Part shown: positions 16,780-25,436 of the stretch, one piece after another
How positions within the stretch are numbered: position 1 is the stretch's first letter
Layout: each line of letters starts with the position of its first letter
NCBI GenBank assembly: GCA_030066685.1
Contig: JASJBF010000028.1
Coordinates: forward strand, 37,448 to 101,447
Source: Kiloniellales bacterium
GTDB lineage: Bacteria; Pseudomonadota; Alphaproteobacteria; Kiloniellales; JAKSBE01
Direction of reading: 5' to 3'
Length of the DNA stretch: 64,000 bases
Position numbers and translations under genes: made by a program
The notes under the pieces: generated by a model
Database searches by the model: none
The model's input: only the letters and a program-made list of their open reading frames with translations
What the model was told of the DNA's origin: nothing

Positions 16780-17586
16780 TCAGGCCTCGAGCAAGTCGTC
16801 GACCTCGCCGTCCGGCCGCAGGCAGGCCGCCATCAGCGGTCCGCCGAAGCCCGAGCCGCCGTCCAGGGTGGCGCTGTGATCCGACAGCTTAAGCCCGGGG
16901 TGCTGGCGGTCGAACCCGCGCACCACCCGGCGGAAGCCATAGTAGGGCTCGCTCATCTCGGCGAAGCCCTGGTTGCTCCACCAGAAGCTGTCCTTCTGCG
17001 CCTCCAGCGGCCGGCTGGGATCGAGGCCGGCGTTGACGAAGAGCAGGCTGCGGTCGTCGGTGAAGGCGGCGCGGCGCAGGCTGGTCAGGACCTCGAAGTG
17101 GCCCGGGCTGGCCTTCATCGCCTGGCGCAGCCTGCCGGTCCAGCGCGTCAGGTGGACCGCGCCGCTGGCCGCCGCGCGCAGGCCTTCCTCGGCATCGCCG
17201 CCGTAGGCCTCAAGGGTCGAGGCCAGGCCCTGGTCCAGCATCCAGGTCAGGACTCCGCGAGGATCGGCGGCGAACTGGAGCTGCAGCAGCTTCTGCCACA
17301 TCTCTTCCTGGCGGCCGCGCAGGATGGCGATGTCGCAGGCGAAGAGCCCCGGCTGCGCCATGACCGCGGTCCGGAACGCCAGGAGGGCGTCGATCGCCTC
17401 ACGGACCGCCGGCCCCCGGCCCATGATGTTGCCCAGGTAGACCAGCCGGTCGCCCGGCTGGAAGCGTTCCCGGATCGCCGCCTGCAGCCGTTTCAGGCGC
17501 TCCGCCTCGCCATGCACCGAAGCGATCGCCCAGACCCGCGAGGCGCGCCGCAGGACGGCGAACTTCTGGCTCTTGAAGCTGGACAC
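16780..17586 (-). CDS. Calcineurin-like phosphoesterase fold protein with missing metal ligands
   Basis: A 268-residue protein laid out like PP1/ApaH-type Ser/Thr phosphatases, but each metal motif is altered. The D-x-H-G block reads ASVHGE (Ser23 instead of Asp, His25 kept). GDxxDRGP reads GNIMGRGP (Asn53, Gly56). GNHE reads GRQEE (Arg92, Gln93). The later H-A-G is VNAG. Non-catalytic scaffold residues around the sites stay in place, including LRG, AGLDPSRPLEAQ and DGGSGFGGPLMAA. This suggests a pseudophosphatase that may bind a partner or phospho-ligand rather than hydrolyse it. Its job is unknown. The neighbours (M48 lipoprotein, membrane protein) give no clear hint. Confidence 0.72.
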   Translation of the reverse strand: MSSFKSQKFAVLRRASRVWAIASVHGEAERLKRLQAAIRERFQPGDRLVYLGNIMGRGPAVREAIDALLAFRTAVMAQPGLFACDIAILRGRQEEMWQKLLQLQFAADPRGVLTWMLDQGLASTLEAYGGDAEEGLRAAASGAVHLTRWTGRLRQAMKASPGHFEVLTSLRRAAFTDDRSLLFVNAGLDPSRPLEAQKDSFWWSNQGFAEMSEPYYGFRRVVRGFDRQHPGLKLSDHSATLDGGSGFGGPLMAACLRPDGEVDDLLEA

Positions 17587-17798
17587 AGGACCCCGTCGTG
17601 GCTCGCCGTTCTCCCAGCGCCCGCCGGGCGCGCTCCGGTCTTGCGCCGCGGGCGCAAGCTCTCCCCCGCGGGCCGAGGATGTCCCGCCGCTGGGTGAAAT
17701 ACAAGCCGCGTCTGGGGTAGGCCCAAGGCCGCGTGCGGGTGGGTCAGGCGGGGCTCAACGGGGGGTTGAGCGGGGGGCTGTACGGGCCGCACGGCGGC

Positions 17799-18422
17799 TC
17801 AGAAGAAGAGGTCGTGCGAAAGCCAGTCCCAGGCCATGCTCATGACCTCGACCAGCGAGCCGGAGTTCTCGTCGATCTTGCTGTTCGCCCAGTCGAGCAG
17901 GCGCTCCTGGACCAGCAGAGCCGGGATCAGCAGCAGCCAGAGCCAGCGCTTGTCGATGTTGTCGTAGCTCCACTTGATGTGGTGGAACTTGACGTAGACG
18001 GTCAGATAGAAGGCCAGGCCAGCCATGGCTCCGGGGATCGCCACCCTCAGCACCAGGAGCCGCAGGTCCTGAAGGTGCAGGGCGGGAAACTCCCCCGACT
18101 TCATCGAGGCGAAGACGACGATCCAGAGCATGGCGCTCGCCGCGCCGGCCAGCACATAGCCCAGGGTCGTCTCCCAGGCCAGGCGCCGATAGGCGATGAA
18201 GATCGGCAGCCCGAAAATCAGGATTGCCGGGATCGTGAAGAACAGGAACAGCAGGGCGAACTTGCCGATGTCGGCGATGCCGAGCAGGAAACCCTGGTCG
18301 GGGATGCTCTTGCTGGCCTCGATCAGGCCGTACATGGTGCCGGGCAGCAGGGCCGCCACCAGGAACCCGAAGAACAGGCGTGACCTGTCGATCAGACGCG
18401 GCAATCGGAGCTTCCTGGGCAT
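17799..18422 (-). CDS. Integral membrane protein of unknown function
   Basis: A 207-residue protein with about five hydrophobic segments: FFGFLVAALLPGTMYGLI, FALLFLFFTIPAILIFGLPIFIAY, LGYVLAGAASAMLWIVVFA, LRVAIPGAMAGLAFYLTVYV and WLWLLLIPALLVQERLL. No transporter or enzyme motif is visible. The ATG at 18422 is chosen; a GTG at 18476 would add a basic 18-residue leader. It ends about 210 nt from the pseudophosphatase start on the same strand, with no overlap to suggest coupling. Confidence 0.65.
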   Translation of the reverse strand: MPRKLRLPRLIDRSRLFFGFLVAALLPGTMYGLIEASKSIPDQGFLLGIADIGKFALLFLFFTIPAILIFGLPIFIAYRRLAWETTLGYVLAGAASAMLWIVVFASMKSGEFPALHLQDLRLLVLRVAIPGAMAGLAFYLTVYVKFHHIKWSYDNIDKRWLWLLLIPALLVQERLLDWANSKIDENSGSLVEVMSMAWDWLSHDLFF

Positions 18423-18631
18423 AATCGCCTTGTTCGTCGGTGACTTCGCTTGGGGTTTTGCTTGGGACCTTGGCACCTGGATCGTATTCCGCGTCGGTAG
18501 CTGAACTGTTAATTACTTAACCCATTTCTGTCGCCGCCGGGCCGCCGGAATTCTGTGACTTCTGCTCCCAAGTCGAGACGTCCCAGATCCAGATCGGACC
18601 GCGCGGCCGGGGCCGCCGCGCCGAAACGGCA

Positions 18632-18659
18632 AACGGCCAGGGACGGGGCCCTGGCCGTT
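18632..18659 (-). terminator. Probable terminator of carD
   Basis: Perfect 11-bp inverted repeat AACGGCCAGGG (18632-18642) and CCCTGGCCGTT (18649-18659) with a 6-nt loop, 23 nt past the carD stop. On the minus strand the stem is followed by TTGCCGTTTCGG, a weak T-rich tail. Confidence 0.7.
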
Positions 18660-18682
18660 CGAGACGAACAAGCCCGAAGGCG

Positions 18683-19195
18683 TCAGGCGGCGCGCAACGC
18701 CTTCTCCAGCTTGGCCTGGGCCGAGGCCTCGTCGATGTGCTCCAAGGCGCCGAGCTCCCGGGCCAGGCGCTCCAAGGCGGCCTGGTACATCTGCCGCTCG
18801 CTGTAGGACTGGTCCGGCTGGTCGTCGCCGCGATGCAGGTCGCGCACCACTTCGGCGATCGAGACCGGGTCGCCGGAGTTGATCTTGGCCTCGTACTCCT
18901 GGGCGCGGCGGCTCCACATGGTCTTCTTGGCGCGGCTCCGGCCCTTCAAGGTCTGCAGCGCGCTGTCCATGACCTTGCGCGTCGACAGTTTGCGAAGTCC
19001 CGAGTTCTCGGCCTTTTCGACCGGGACCCTGAGGGTCATGCGGTCCTTCTCGAACTTGATCACGATCAGATCCAACGTAATCCCGGAGATCTCCTGCGTC
19101 TCGACCCCCAGCACCCGCCCGACGCCGTGGGTCGGGTAAACCACATGATCGCCGGCCGCGTAGTCGCTTTTCTTCGCCTTGGTCTTCGCTGTCAT
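18683..19195 (-). CDS. carD: CarD/CdnL-family transcription regulator
   Basis: A 170-residue RNA-polymerase-binding protein. The N-terminal RNAP-interaction domain is DYAAGDHVVYPTHGVGRVLGVETQEI followed by IVIKFEKDRMTLRVPVEKAENSGLRKL. The C-terminal helical DNA-binding domain has WSRRAQEYEAKINSGDPVSIAEVVRDLHRGD. CarD stabilises the open complex at rRNA and other promoters in alphaproteobacteria. The neighbourhood with fdxA, the S4 protein and the Suv3-like helicase is common in that class. A terminator follows at 18632. The 325-nt upstream gap should hold its promoter. Confidence 0.93.
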   Translation of the reverse strand: MTAKTKAKKSDYAAGDHVVYPTHGVGRVLGVETQEISGITLDLIVIKFEKDRMTLRVPVEKAENSGLRKLSTRKVMDSALQTLKGRSRAKKTMWSRRAQEYEAKINSGDPVSIAEVVRDLHRGDDQPDQSYSERQMYQAALERLARELGALEHIDEASAQAKLEKALRAA

Positions 19196-19520
19196 TCAGT
19201 CTATCTCCAACTGCGTCCCACACCCGTCGGGTCAATCGGGCCGTCACGCCGGACCGTGGCTTGGGCGGACGCCGCCACAGCCGCACAGAGTGCCCGCGTT
19301 GACCTCTTCCGCGAATGGATATCGCGCAAAGAGGGCGCTTGCGCGCCCCCTCCTAACCCCCATTGTCTCGACAGAGCCGCCCACTCGGCGTTCCACTTTA
19401 ACCGCGGGTTACCTATACACGAATTTTACCTGAAAGACAACGCTGCAGTGCAGCATGAGCCCGCTCCGGCCCTGCCGTCGGGCCGTCGGATTCAGCACGA
19501 TTCCGCCGAAAAGGCGCCAC
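19196..19520. other. Intergenic region upstream of carD
   Basis: No supported gene. The segment near 19395-19440 (tttaaccgcgggttacctatacacgaattttacctgaaag) is AT-rich compared with its surroundings and is the likely location of the minus-strand carD promoter. Nothing else stands out. Confidence 0.4.
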
Positions 19521-19859
19521 TCAGCTGCCCTGCCCAGGGTTGGTGCTGAAGTACTTCTCGAACTTACCTTCCTGGTCCTTAAAGGTGTCGGCATCGCTGG
19601 GGGAGTCGCCCTTGCGGGTAATATTCGGCCAGGACTCGCTGTATTGCCGGTTCAGGTCCAGCCACTTCTCGGCCGTGGGATCGGTATCCGGCAGAATCGC
19701 CTCGGGCGGGCACTCGGGCTCGCAGACGCCGCAATCGATGCACTCGTCCGGGTGGATGACCAGCATGTTCTCGCCTTCGTAAAAGCAGTCGACCGGGCAG
19801 ACTTCGACGCAATCCATGTATTTGCATCGAATGCAGGCTTCGGTGACGACATAGGTCAT
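19521..19859 (-). CDS. fdxA: Seven-iron ferredoxin FdxA
   Basis: A 112-residue electron carrier with one [3Fe-4S] and one [4Fe-4S] cluster. Ligand cysteines are seen in [19 protein letters not shown] (Cys9, Cys17, Cys21) and [18 protein letters not shown] (Cys40, Cys43, Cys46, Cys50). Cys12 and Cys25 are extra, as in homologues. The C-terminal extension ([18 protein letters not shown]) is typical of the FdxA type. It lies 16 nt downstream of the TerB-like gene on the same strand, so co-transcription is likely. Confidence 0.95.
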   Translation of the reverse strand: MTYVVTEACIRCKYMDCVEVCPVDCFYEGENMLVIHPDECIDCGVCEPECPPEAILPDTDPTAEKWLDLNRQYSESWPNITRKGDSPSDADTFKDQEGKFEKYFSTNPGQGS

Positions 19860-19875
19860 AGTGCGCTAACTCCCC

Positions 19876-20364
19876 TTATTCGGAAGGTGTTTCGGGCTCG
19901 GATCCCGCCGCGCTGCGGTCGAAGGCGCGTTTTCGGGCGGCGCCGCTGTCGCGGTCCGAGACGTAGATCAGGCCGGCGATGCGGCGCATCAGGCTGGCTT
20001 CGAAGTCGTGCAGCTCGCCGTCGGCATAGGCGACCTCCCACAGCATCTCGATCAACTCGACCCGGTCCTCATAGGCGAACTCGTCCTTCACCACCCGGGT
20101 GAAGCCGTAGAGCTGCGGCGTCTCGCGGACCTTCGCCTCTGCGGTCTCGATCAGCGTCTCGGCCTTGGCCGGCCCGAGTTCGAAGCGCCGCGCCAGGAGC
20201 TGCGCGATCTTGCCGCGCTCGACCGGGTCGAAGTTCCCGTCCATCAGGGCCGCCTCGACCAAGAGCGCCGCGGCCGCGACCTCGAGCGCGCCCAGGTCTT
20301 CCGCCGCGCCCTCGGGAAGCGCCGAGCTGGTCTCCGAAAGCAAGGCCTTGATACGGGCGAACAT
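19876..20364 (-). CDS. TerB-like (tellurite resistance B fold) protein
   Basis: A 162-residue helical protein. It starts MFARIKALLSETSSALPEG and contains two acidic helix pairs: AAALLVEAALMDGNFDPVERGKIAQLL (about 35-60) and LIEMLWEVAYADGELHDFEASLMRRIAGLIYVSDRD (about 105-140). The paired D-G-x-F/E-L...E motifs are the metal-binding signature of the TerB domain. Alphaproteobacteria often carry such a stand-alone protein without other ter genes, as here; its role is unknown. An alternative start at 20379 would add MIGKR. It is in an apparent operon with fdxA. Confidence 0.83.
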   Translation of the reverse strand: MFARIKALLSETSSALPEGAAEDLGALEVAAAALLVEAALMDGNFDPVERGKIAQLLARRFELGPAKAETLIETAEAKVRETPQLYGFTRVVKDEFAYEDRVELIEMLWEVAYADGELHDFEASLMRRIAGLIYVSDRDSGAARKRAFDRSAAGSEPETPSE

Positions 20365-20463
20365 GCGCTTGCCTATCATGCGGGCCCGGCCCGCTCAACC
20401 CTGCCTAAATTGCGGGATTGCAGGGGCTTGCCGCCCGCTTTCCCCTTGGTCATGCTGGCCGCC

Positions 20464-21096
20464 ATGGCGACGACGGAAAGCCCTGCGGGCGGTGGATCGG
20501 CCGAGCGGCGCCACGCGCCGGCGACCGAAAGGAACCGCGGGCCGATCCTCGAGGTCCTGCGCGGCGTGCTGCCGGCCGAGGGCCGGGTGCTCGAGGTCGC
20601 CAGCGGTACCGGTGAGCACGCCGCCTACTTCGCGCCGCGCCTGGCGCCGCGGCTCTGGCAGCCCAGCGATCCAGATCCGGAGCTGCGCCGCAGCATCGCC
20701 GCCCATGCCCGGCAGGCCGCCTGCCCGAACCTGGAGCCGCCTCTGGCGCTCGACGCCCGCGACCCGGACTGGCCCGTGACCGAGGCGGCCGCGGTGGTCT
20801 GCATCAACATGATCCACATCGCCCCCTGGGCCGCGGCCGAGGGCTTGGTCGCCGGCGCCGGCGGCCTGCTGGCGCCGGGCGGGCCGCTCTACCTCTACGG
20901 CCCCTTCAGGCGCGAGGGCCGGCACACGGCGCCCAGCAACGCCGCCTTCGACCGCAGCCTGCGGGCCCAGGACCCGGCCTGGGGGGTCCGCGACCTGGAG
21001 GCGGTGGCCCGGTTGGCGGCGGCGGCCGGCTTCGGCCCGGCGGAGGCGATCGAGATGCCGGCCAACAACCTCTCGGTCGTGTTCCGGCGGGTCTGA
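20464..21096 (+). CDS. DUF938 SAM-dependent methyltransferase-like protein
   Basis: A 210-residue class I methyltransferase-fold protein. The family start RRHAPATERNRGPILEVLRGVLP is followed by the SAM glycine motif VLEVASGTGEHAAYFAPRL. LWQPSDPDPELRRSI and ALDARDPDWP follow in the expected order. INMIHIAPWAAAEGLVAGAGGLL is motif post-I. YGPFRREGRHTAPSNAAFDRSLRAQDPAWGVRD is diagnostic of DUF938. The substrate is not known for the family. ATG at 20464 is chosen; ATG at 20452 is also in frame. It is the only plus-strand gene inside the carD-fdxA-helicase block. Confidence 0.82.
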   Translation: MATTESPAGGGSAERRHAPATERNRGPILEVLRGVLPAEGRVLEVASGTGEHAAYFAPRLAPRLWQPSDPDPELRRSIAAHARQAACPNLEPPLALDARDPDWPVTEAAAVVCINMIHIAPWAAAEGLVAGAGGLLAPGGPLYLYGPFRREGRHTAPSNAAFDRSLRAQDPAWGVRDLEAVARLAAAAGFGPAEAIEMPANNLSVVFRRV

Positions 21097-21106
21097 GGAA
21101 CCGCGC

Positions 21107-21508
21107 TCAGTCGCGATCCGTGAGGCGCCCCAGGGCGCGGCGTTCTTTCTTGGTCGGCCGGCCGCTGCCGGCCTCGCGCCGGGCGACCGGGGTGTCGCGG
21201 GGCAGCCGCGTCTCGGCGGTCGGCGGCCTGAGGTCCTCGTAGAGGCCCTGGGCCTCGGGCGCCGGGCCGCGCCGGCTGCCGAGGGCCAGGACCTTGACCA
21301 CCCGGATGTGGCGGCCCTGCGGGAAGGTGAGGACGTCGCCGATCTTGACCTTCTGGTGCGCCTTGGCAACCAGGCTGCCGGAAAGGCGGAGCTGGCCGGA
21401 GGCGCAGACCTTGCTGGCCAGGGTCCTGGTCTTGAAGAAGCGCGCGTACCACAGCCACTTGTCCGCCCGGATCGAGGCCTCGGCCGCCCCGCTCGTTTGG
21501 CCGCTCAC
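21107..21508 (-). CDS. S4-domain RNA-binding protein (Hsp15-like)
   Basis: A 133-residue protein with an S4 RNA-binding domain at about 12-75 (IRADKWLWYARFFKTRTLASKVCASGQLRLSG ... KVKIGDVLTFPQG). Its basic C-terminal tail (RPTKKERRALGRLTDRD) resembles HslR/Hsp15, which rescues stalled 50S subunits carrying peptidyl-tRNA. The GTG start (21508) overlaps the stop of the helicase gene in a GTGA arrangement, so translation is probably coupled and the two act on RNA together. No ATG gives a better start. Confidence 0.85.
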   Translation of the reverse strand: MSGQTSGAAEASIRADKWLWYARFFKTRTLASKVCASGQLRLSGSLVAKAHQKVKIGDVLTFPQGRHIRVVKVLALGSRRGPAPEAQGLYEDLRPPTAETRLPRDTPVARREAGSGRPTKKERRALGRLTDRD

Positions 21509-24015
21509 TTGGCCAGCCCCAGGTCGCGCAGCTTGGCAAAGGGCGAATGCGCCGGCGCCTTGGTGCGGCGCCGCTTCGCCGCCGCCTTGCCCTTGGTGCC
21601 GGCCTTGCCGTTGCGGGGCTCGAAGCGGCTGCCCTGGGCGTCGGTCTTCTCGTTGTAGCCGAGGCCGGTCAGCACGCTGCCCAGCTCGGCCTCGCCGGCC
21701 TCGATGATCCCGCAGAGCGCCGGGGTCGGGGCGAAGGCGCCCTGCCGGCTCAGCTTGCGTGCCTCGCGGGCCAGACGTTCCAGGGCATCGGCGCGGACCG
21801 CGAGCTTGCCGCCGTCGCGGCCCAGGCGCCGGAAGCCCATGGCCTGGCAGAGCTGGGGGTCGAGCCCGCCCCCGACGGCGAAGGACCTGGCCTTGGCCGG
21901 CGGCAGCGCGGGCAGCGGCCGGCCGGCGTGAATGCACCACAGCAGGCCGCGCAGCGGCGCCGTGCGGCCGCGCAGCAGGTCGGCGAGATAGACACCGGTC
22001 ATGCCCAGGCGCACGCCGAGCTCGGCCAGGGCCTTGCGGTCCGCTTTGCCCAGGCTCTCGAGCTGGCCGCCGAAGGCGCCGCGCGGCAGGCAGCCCAGGG
22101 CCTCGGCGAGCTGGAAGGCGACGCCGCGGGCGGCCCCGGCCAGGCCGGCCCCGCGCAGGCGGTAGAGCGGCGCCAGCTTGCGCCGCAGCAGGGCCTGCAG
22201 CCAGGCGTCCAGGCGGCGGCGCAGGCGCTCGCGCTCCGGGCCGTCGAGGAAGTCGCTGGCGAGCGGCTGGATCGCCGGCTTCAGGACCTCCGGCCCCGGC
22301 GCCAGACGGGCGACGGCGGCGCCTTGCCACAGGATCTGGCCGTCCCTGGCCAGGGTGAAGACGCCGTCGGGCGAGGCCTCCAGGTCGCGCAGCCTGGCCG
22401 GGACCGCGCCGGCCAAGATCCGCCGGGCCGCTGCCAGCAGGGGCTTGGCGTCCTCGCCGGCGACCTCGGGGTCGAGCTCGAAGCGGAAGCCGGCCAGCCG
22501 GCCGACGTACTCGCCCTCGACCACCACCTCGCCGTTGCTGCGCAGGGCGCCGATCAGCTCGCCGCCCTCGGCCAGGCGGCGCACCAGGGCGGCGGCGCGG
22601 CGGTCGACGAAGCGCTGGGTCAGGCGGGCGTGCAGGGCGTCGGAGAGCTTGTCCTCCAGGGCGCGGGTGCGCTCCTGCCACTCGGCGCCGGCCTCCAGCC
22701 AGTCGGCCCGGTGGCTGATGTAGGTCCAGGTGCGAACGTGGGCGATGCGCGCCACCAGGGTGTCGATGTCGCCGTCGTCCCGGTCGATGCGGGCGATCTG
22801 GCGCGCCACCCAGTCGTCGGGCAGGCGGCCCTCGCCGTCGCGCAGGTGGCAGAAGACCTGGCCGAGCAGGCGGGCGTGCTGGTCCGAGAGGATCTTGCGG
22901 AAGTCGGGGATCTGGCAGACCTCCCACAGCAGACGCAGCGCCTCGGGGTTGCCGGCCCGCTCGCGGATCTGGGGGTCGTTCAGCAGTGCAGCCAGGGCCC
23001 TCTGGTCGTCCGGCTCGCGGACCCGCAGCAGGCAGGGATCGGGCGGGCGGCGGTCCAGGCTGCGCAGCAGCTGCGCCGGGGAGCGGAAGTCCAGCTCGCC
23101 GTTGCGCCAGTAGAGCCCGGTGATCGGGTCGAAGCGGTGGCTCTCGACCGCCTCGACCAGCTCCGGGTCCATCGGGCCCAGCTCGGCGGTGGTGCCGAAG
23201 GTGCCGTTGCTCATGTGGCGGCCGGCGCGGCCGGCGATCTGGGCGACCTCGGGCGGGCTCAGGCGGCGCGGATGGCGGCCGTCGAACTTGACCAGCTTGG
23301 TGAAGGCGACGTGGTCCAGGCTCAGGTTCAGGCCCATGCCGATGGCGTCGGTGGCGACCAGGTAGTCGACCTCGCCGGCCTCGAACATGCCGACCTGGGC
23401 GTTGCGGGTGCGCGGGCTGAGCGCGCCCAGGACCACGGCCGTGCCGCCGCGCTGGCGGCGGATCAGCTCGGCCAGCTCGTAGACCCCGGCGGCCGAGAAG
23501 GCGACCGCGGCCGAGCGCGGCGGCAGGCGGGTCACCTTGCGCGGCCCGGCGTAGCTGAGGGTCGAGAGGCGCGGCCGCGAGACGTGCTCGGCCTCGGGGA
23601 CCAGGGTCCGAATCAAGCGGGCGATGGTGCCGGCGCCCAGGAACATGGTCTCCTGCAGGCCGCGCGCGTGGAGCAGCCGGTCGGTGAAGACGTGGCCGCG
23701 CTCCGGGTCGGCGGCGAGCTGGATCTCGTCGATGGCCAGGAAGTCCACCGGCCGGTCGACCGGCATGGACTCCACGGTGCAGAAGAAGTAGCGGGCGCCC
23801 GGCGGGACGATCTTTTCCTCGCCGGTGACCAGGGCGACCTGGCCCCGGCCCTTGGCCTTCAGCGCGCGGTCGTAGTTCTCCCGCGCCAGCAGGCGCAGCG
23901 GAAAGCCGATGATGCCCGTGGCGTGGCCGAGCATGCGCTCGATCGCCAGGTGCGTCTTGCCGGTGTTGGTGGGGCCGAGGACCGCGGTGATCCGGCCCCG
24001 GGAGCGCGCATTCAT
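21505..24015 (-). CDS. Suv3-like SF2 RNA helicase
   Basis: An 836-residue helicase related to mitochondrial SUV3. Motif I is GPTNTGKTHLAIERML (about 14-29). Motif II is AIDEIQLAADPERGHVFTDRLLHARG, the DEIQ variant specific to Suv3. Later motifs include ATDAIGMGLNLSLDHVAF (IV/V) and VAQIAGRAGRH (VI). The Suv3 C-terminal domain follows, and the last 80 residues are a basic Gly/Lys/Arg tail (GTKGKAAAKRRRTKAP) likely to bind RNA. In mitochondria SUV3 feeds RNA to PNPase; a similar turnover role is inferred. The ATG at 24015 starts right at the ATPase domain; an upstream ATG at 24051 would add 12 residues. It is coupled to the S4 gene. Confidence 0.88.
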   Translation of the reverse strand: MNARSRGRITAVLGPTNTGKTHLAIERMLGHATGIIGFPLRLLARENYDRALKAKGRGQVALVTGEEKIVPPGARYFFCTVESMPVDRPVDFLAIDEIQLAADPERGHVFTDRLLHARGLQETMFLGAGTIARLIRTLVPEAEHVSRPRLSTLSYAGPRKVTRLPPRSAAVAFSAAGVYELAELIRRQRGGTAVVLGALSPRTRNAQVGMFEAGEVDYLVATDAIGMGLNLSLDHVAFTKLVKFDGRHPRRLSPPEVAQIAGRAGRHMSNGTFGTTAELGPMDPELVEAVESHRFDPITGLYWRNGELDFRSPAQLLRSLDRRPPDPCLLRVREPDDQRALAALLNDPQIRERAGNPEALRLLWEVCQIPDFRKILSDQHARLLGQVFCHLRDGEGRLPDDWVARQIARIDRDDGDIDTLVARIAHVRTWTYISHRADWLEAGAEWQERTRALEDKLSDALHARLTQRFVDRRAAALVRRLAEGGELIGALRSNGEVVVEGEYVGRLAGFRFELDPEVAGEDAKPLLAAARRILAGAVPARLRDLEASPDGVFTLARDGQILWQGAAVARLAPGPEVLKPAIQPLASDFLDGPERERLRRRLDAWLQALLRRKLAPLYRLRGAGLAGAARGVAFQLAEALGCLPRGAFGGQLESLGKADRKALAELGVRLGMTGVYLADLLRGRTAPLRGLLWCIHAGRPLPALPPAKARSFAVGGGLDPQLCQAMGFRRLGRDGGKLAVRADALERLAREARKLSRQGAFAPTPALCGIIEAGEAELGSVLTGLGYNEKTDAQGSRFEPRNGKAGTKGKAAAKRRRTKAPAHSPFAKLRDLGLAK

Positions 24016-24213
24016 CCCCCAAGACTTGGCCGCAAAGCCCCGGCATTGCAAGCGGGGAGGGCGCGGCGCTGGACCATCACGGACGAAGCTGCGGGGCGGC
24101 GCCCGCGGCCGGCCTTAACCGATTGATAAGCAAAATAGGTGCTATCTTTCGGCCTAGAGCGACTCGGCCCGCGCCGGTCGCCCTTCTAAGCTTCGCAGCT
24201 TGGGGTCCGACCC

Positions 24214-25158
24214 ATGTCTGTCCTTCCGGAACTTCTCAATCAGCGCGACGTCGAGCGACTCCAGACGGACCAGAGACCCGAGAGCCGGGTCGAGATCGCG
24301 ACAAAGGTCGCCGTCGGCTTCAAGGGCGCAGCCCTTGGGGTCGAGGAGCGCCGCATCGCCGAGGACATCCTGCGCGGCCTCGTCAGGGACGCTGAGGTCC
24401 GGGTCCGCGAGGCGCTCGCGGCTCAGCTCAAGGACTGCCCGGACCTGCCGCGCGACGTGGCGCTGATCTTGGCGCAGGACGTCGAGTCCGTCGCTTTGCC
24501 GGTGCTGCGCTATTCCAAGGTGTTGACCGATGACGACCTGGTCGCAGTGCTAAGAAGCGGCGGCCCGGAGCATCAGGTCGCCATCGCGAGCCGCAACCCG
24601 GTCTCCGCCTTCCTGGCCGAAGCCGTCATCGACAGTGGCTACGAGGAGGCGGTCAATTGCCTCGTTGCCAACGAGGGCGCCGAGCTCGACTCCAGGCTGC
24701 TCGACCGGGTGCTCAAGGAGTACGGCCATTCCGAGACGATGCGTACGTCCCTCGCGCAACGTCCGCATTTGCCGACCGTCATTTCGGAACAGCTGATGGA
24801 CATCGTGACCCGGCAGATCGTCGGCCAATTGGCCCAGAAGCATGCCTTGTCCTTGGGTGCCGTCTCCAGCTTCCTGCGCAAGGCCCGCGACCGGGCCACG
24901 GTCGCCTTGCTGCAGTCGGAGAACCTGACCGATGCCGAGCTCGAGGCCCAGGTGGCGGACCTCGACCTCCAGGGCCGACTGAGCACCTCGATCGCCTTCC
25001 GCGCCCTGTCGGTGGGTGATCTCCGCTTCTTCGAGATGGCCATGGCGCGGCTCGCCGGCATCCCGGTCGAGAACGCCCGCGCTCTGCTGAACGACGATGG
25101 CGATCTCGGGCTCGAATCGCTGCTCCGCACTGCCCTGCGGAAAGGTCGAATCGGATAG
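24214..25158 (+). CDS. DUF2336 family protein
   Basis: A 314-residue protein made of helical HEAT-like repeats: RVEIATKVAVGF, RVREALAAQLKDCPDLPRDVALILAQDVESVALPVLRYSKVLTDDDLVAVL and similar units. QVAIASRNPVSAFLAEAVIDSG and LAQRPHLPTVISEQLMDIVT are typical of DUF2336, a family nearly confined to alphaproteobacteria. The usual C-terminal part (after the LGL-x-x-L-x-x-A motif near residue 304) is missing and the frame stops at RKGRIG, so the protein is somewhat shorter than most relatives. Whether this is natural or a truncation is unclear. Function unknown. Confidence 0.8.
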   Translation: MSVLPELLNQRDVERLQTDQRPESRVEIATKVAVGFKGAALGVEERRIAEDILRGLVRDAEVRVREALAAQLKDCPDLPRDVALILAQDVESVALPVLRYSKVLTDDDLVAVLRSGGPEHQVAIASRNPVSAFLAEAVIDSGYEEAVNCLVANEGAELDSRLLDRVLKEYGHSETMRTSLAQRPHLPTVISEQLMDIVTRQIVGQLAQKHALSLGAVSSFLRKARDRATVALLQSENLTDAELEAQVADLDLQGRLSTSIAFRALSVGDLRFFEMAMARLAGIPVENARALLNDDGDLGLESLLRTALRKGRIG

Positions 25159-25436
25159 ACCGATCTCCGCTCGAACCGACTCCCTCGAGCGAAGGCAGTG
25201 CCTTTCTTTCGGAAGGCTGGGACGATCTATCGGGGTCCGCCTCGACCTTGTCCCCGGCTACGGCCGCCGGTCCCATGCAAGCCCCTTCCAGGTATCCGTG
25301 GCCGATCCCACCGACTGCGGCGGAGAAAGGACTGCACCGGTTGAGACCTATCTCCGCTAAACTGACCGCTGCGAGAAGACCCGCGGCGCAGCTTCGCCGA
25401 AGCCACCGCAAGGCTGCGGGTCAGGGGGGAGCGATC

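Noticed and set aside
21547..24126. Very long plus-strand open frame opposite the Suv3 helicase
   Set aside because: It is the antisense of a well-supported helicase; the predicted protein is low-complexity Gly/Ala/Arg/Gln with no family motifs, as expected when GC-rich codons are read in reverse.
25097..25360. Possible frameshifted continuation of the DUF2336 gene
   Set aside because: The other frames after 25158 do not give the usual DUF2336 C-terminal pattern, so a simple one-base error does not explain the short end.
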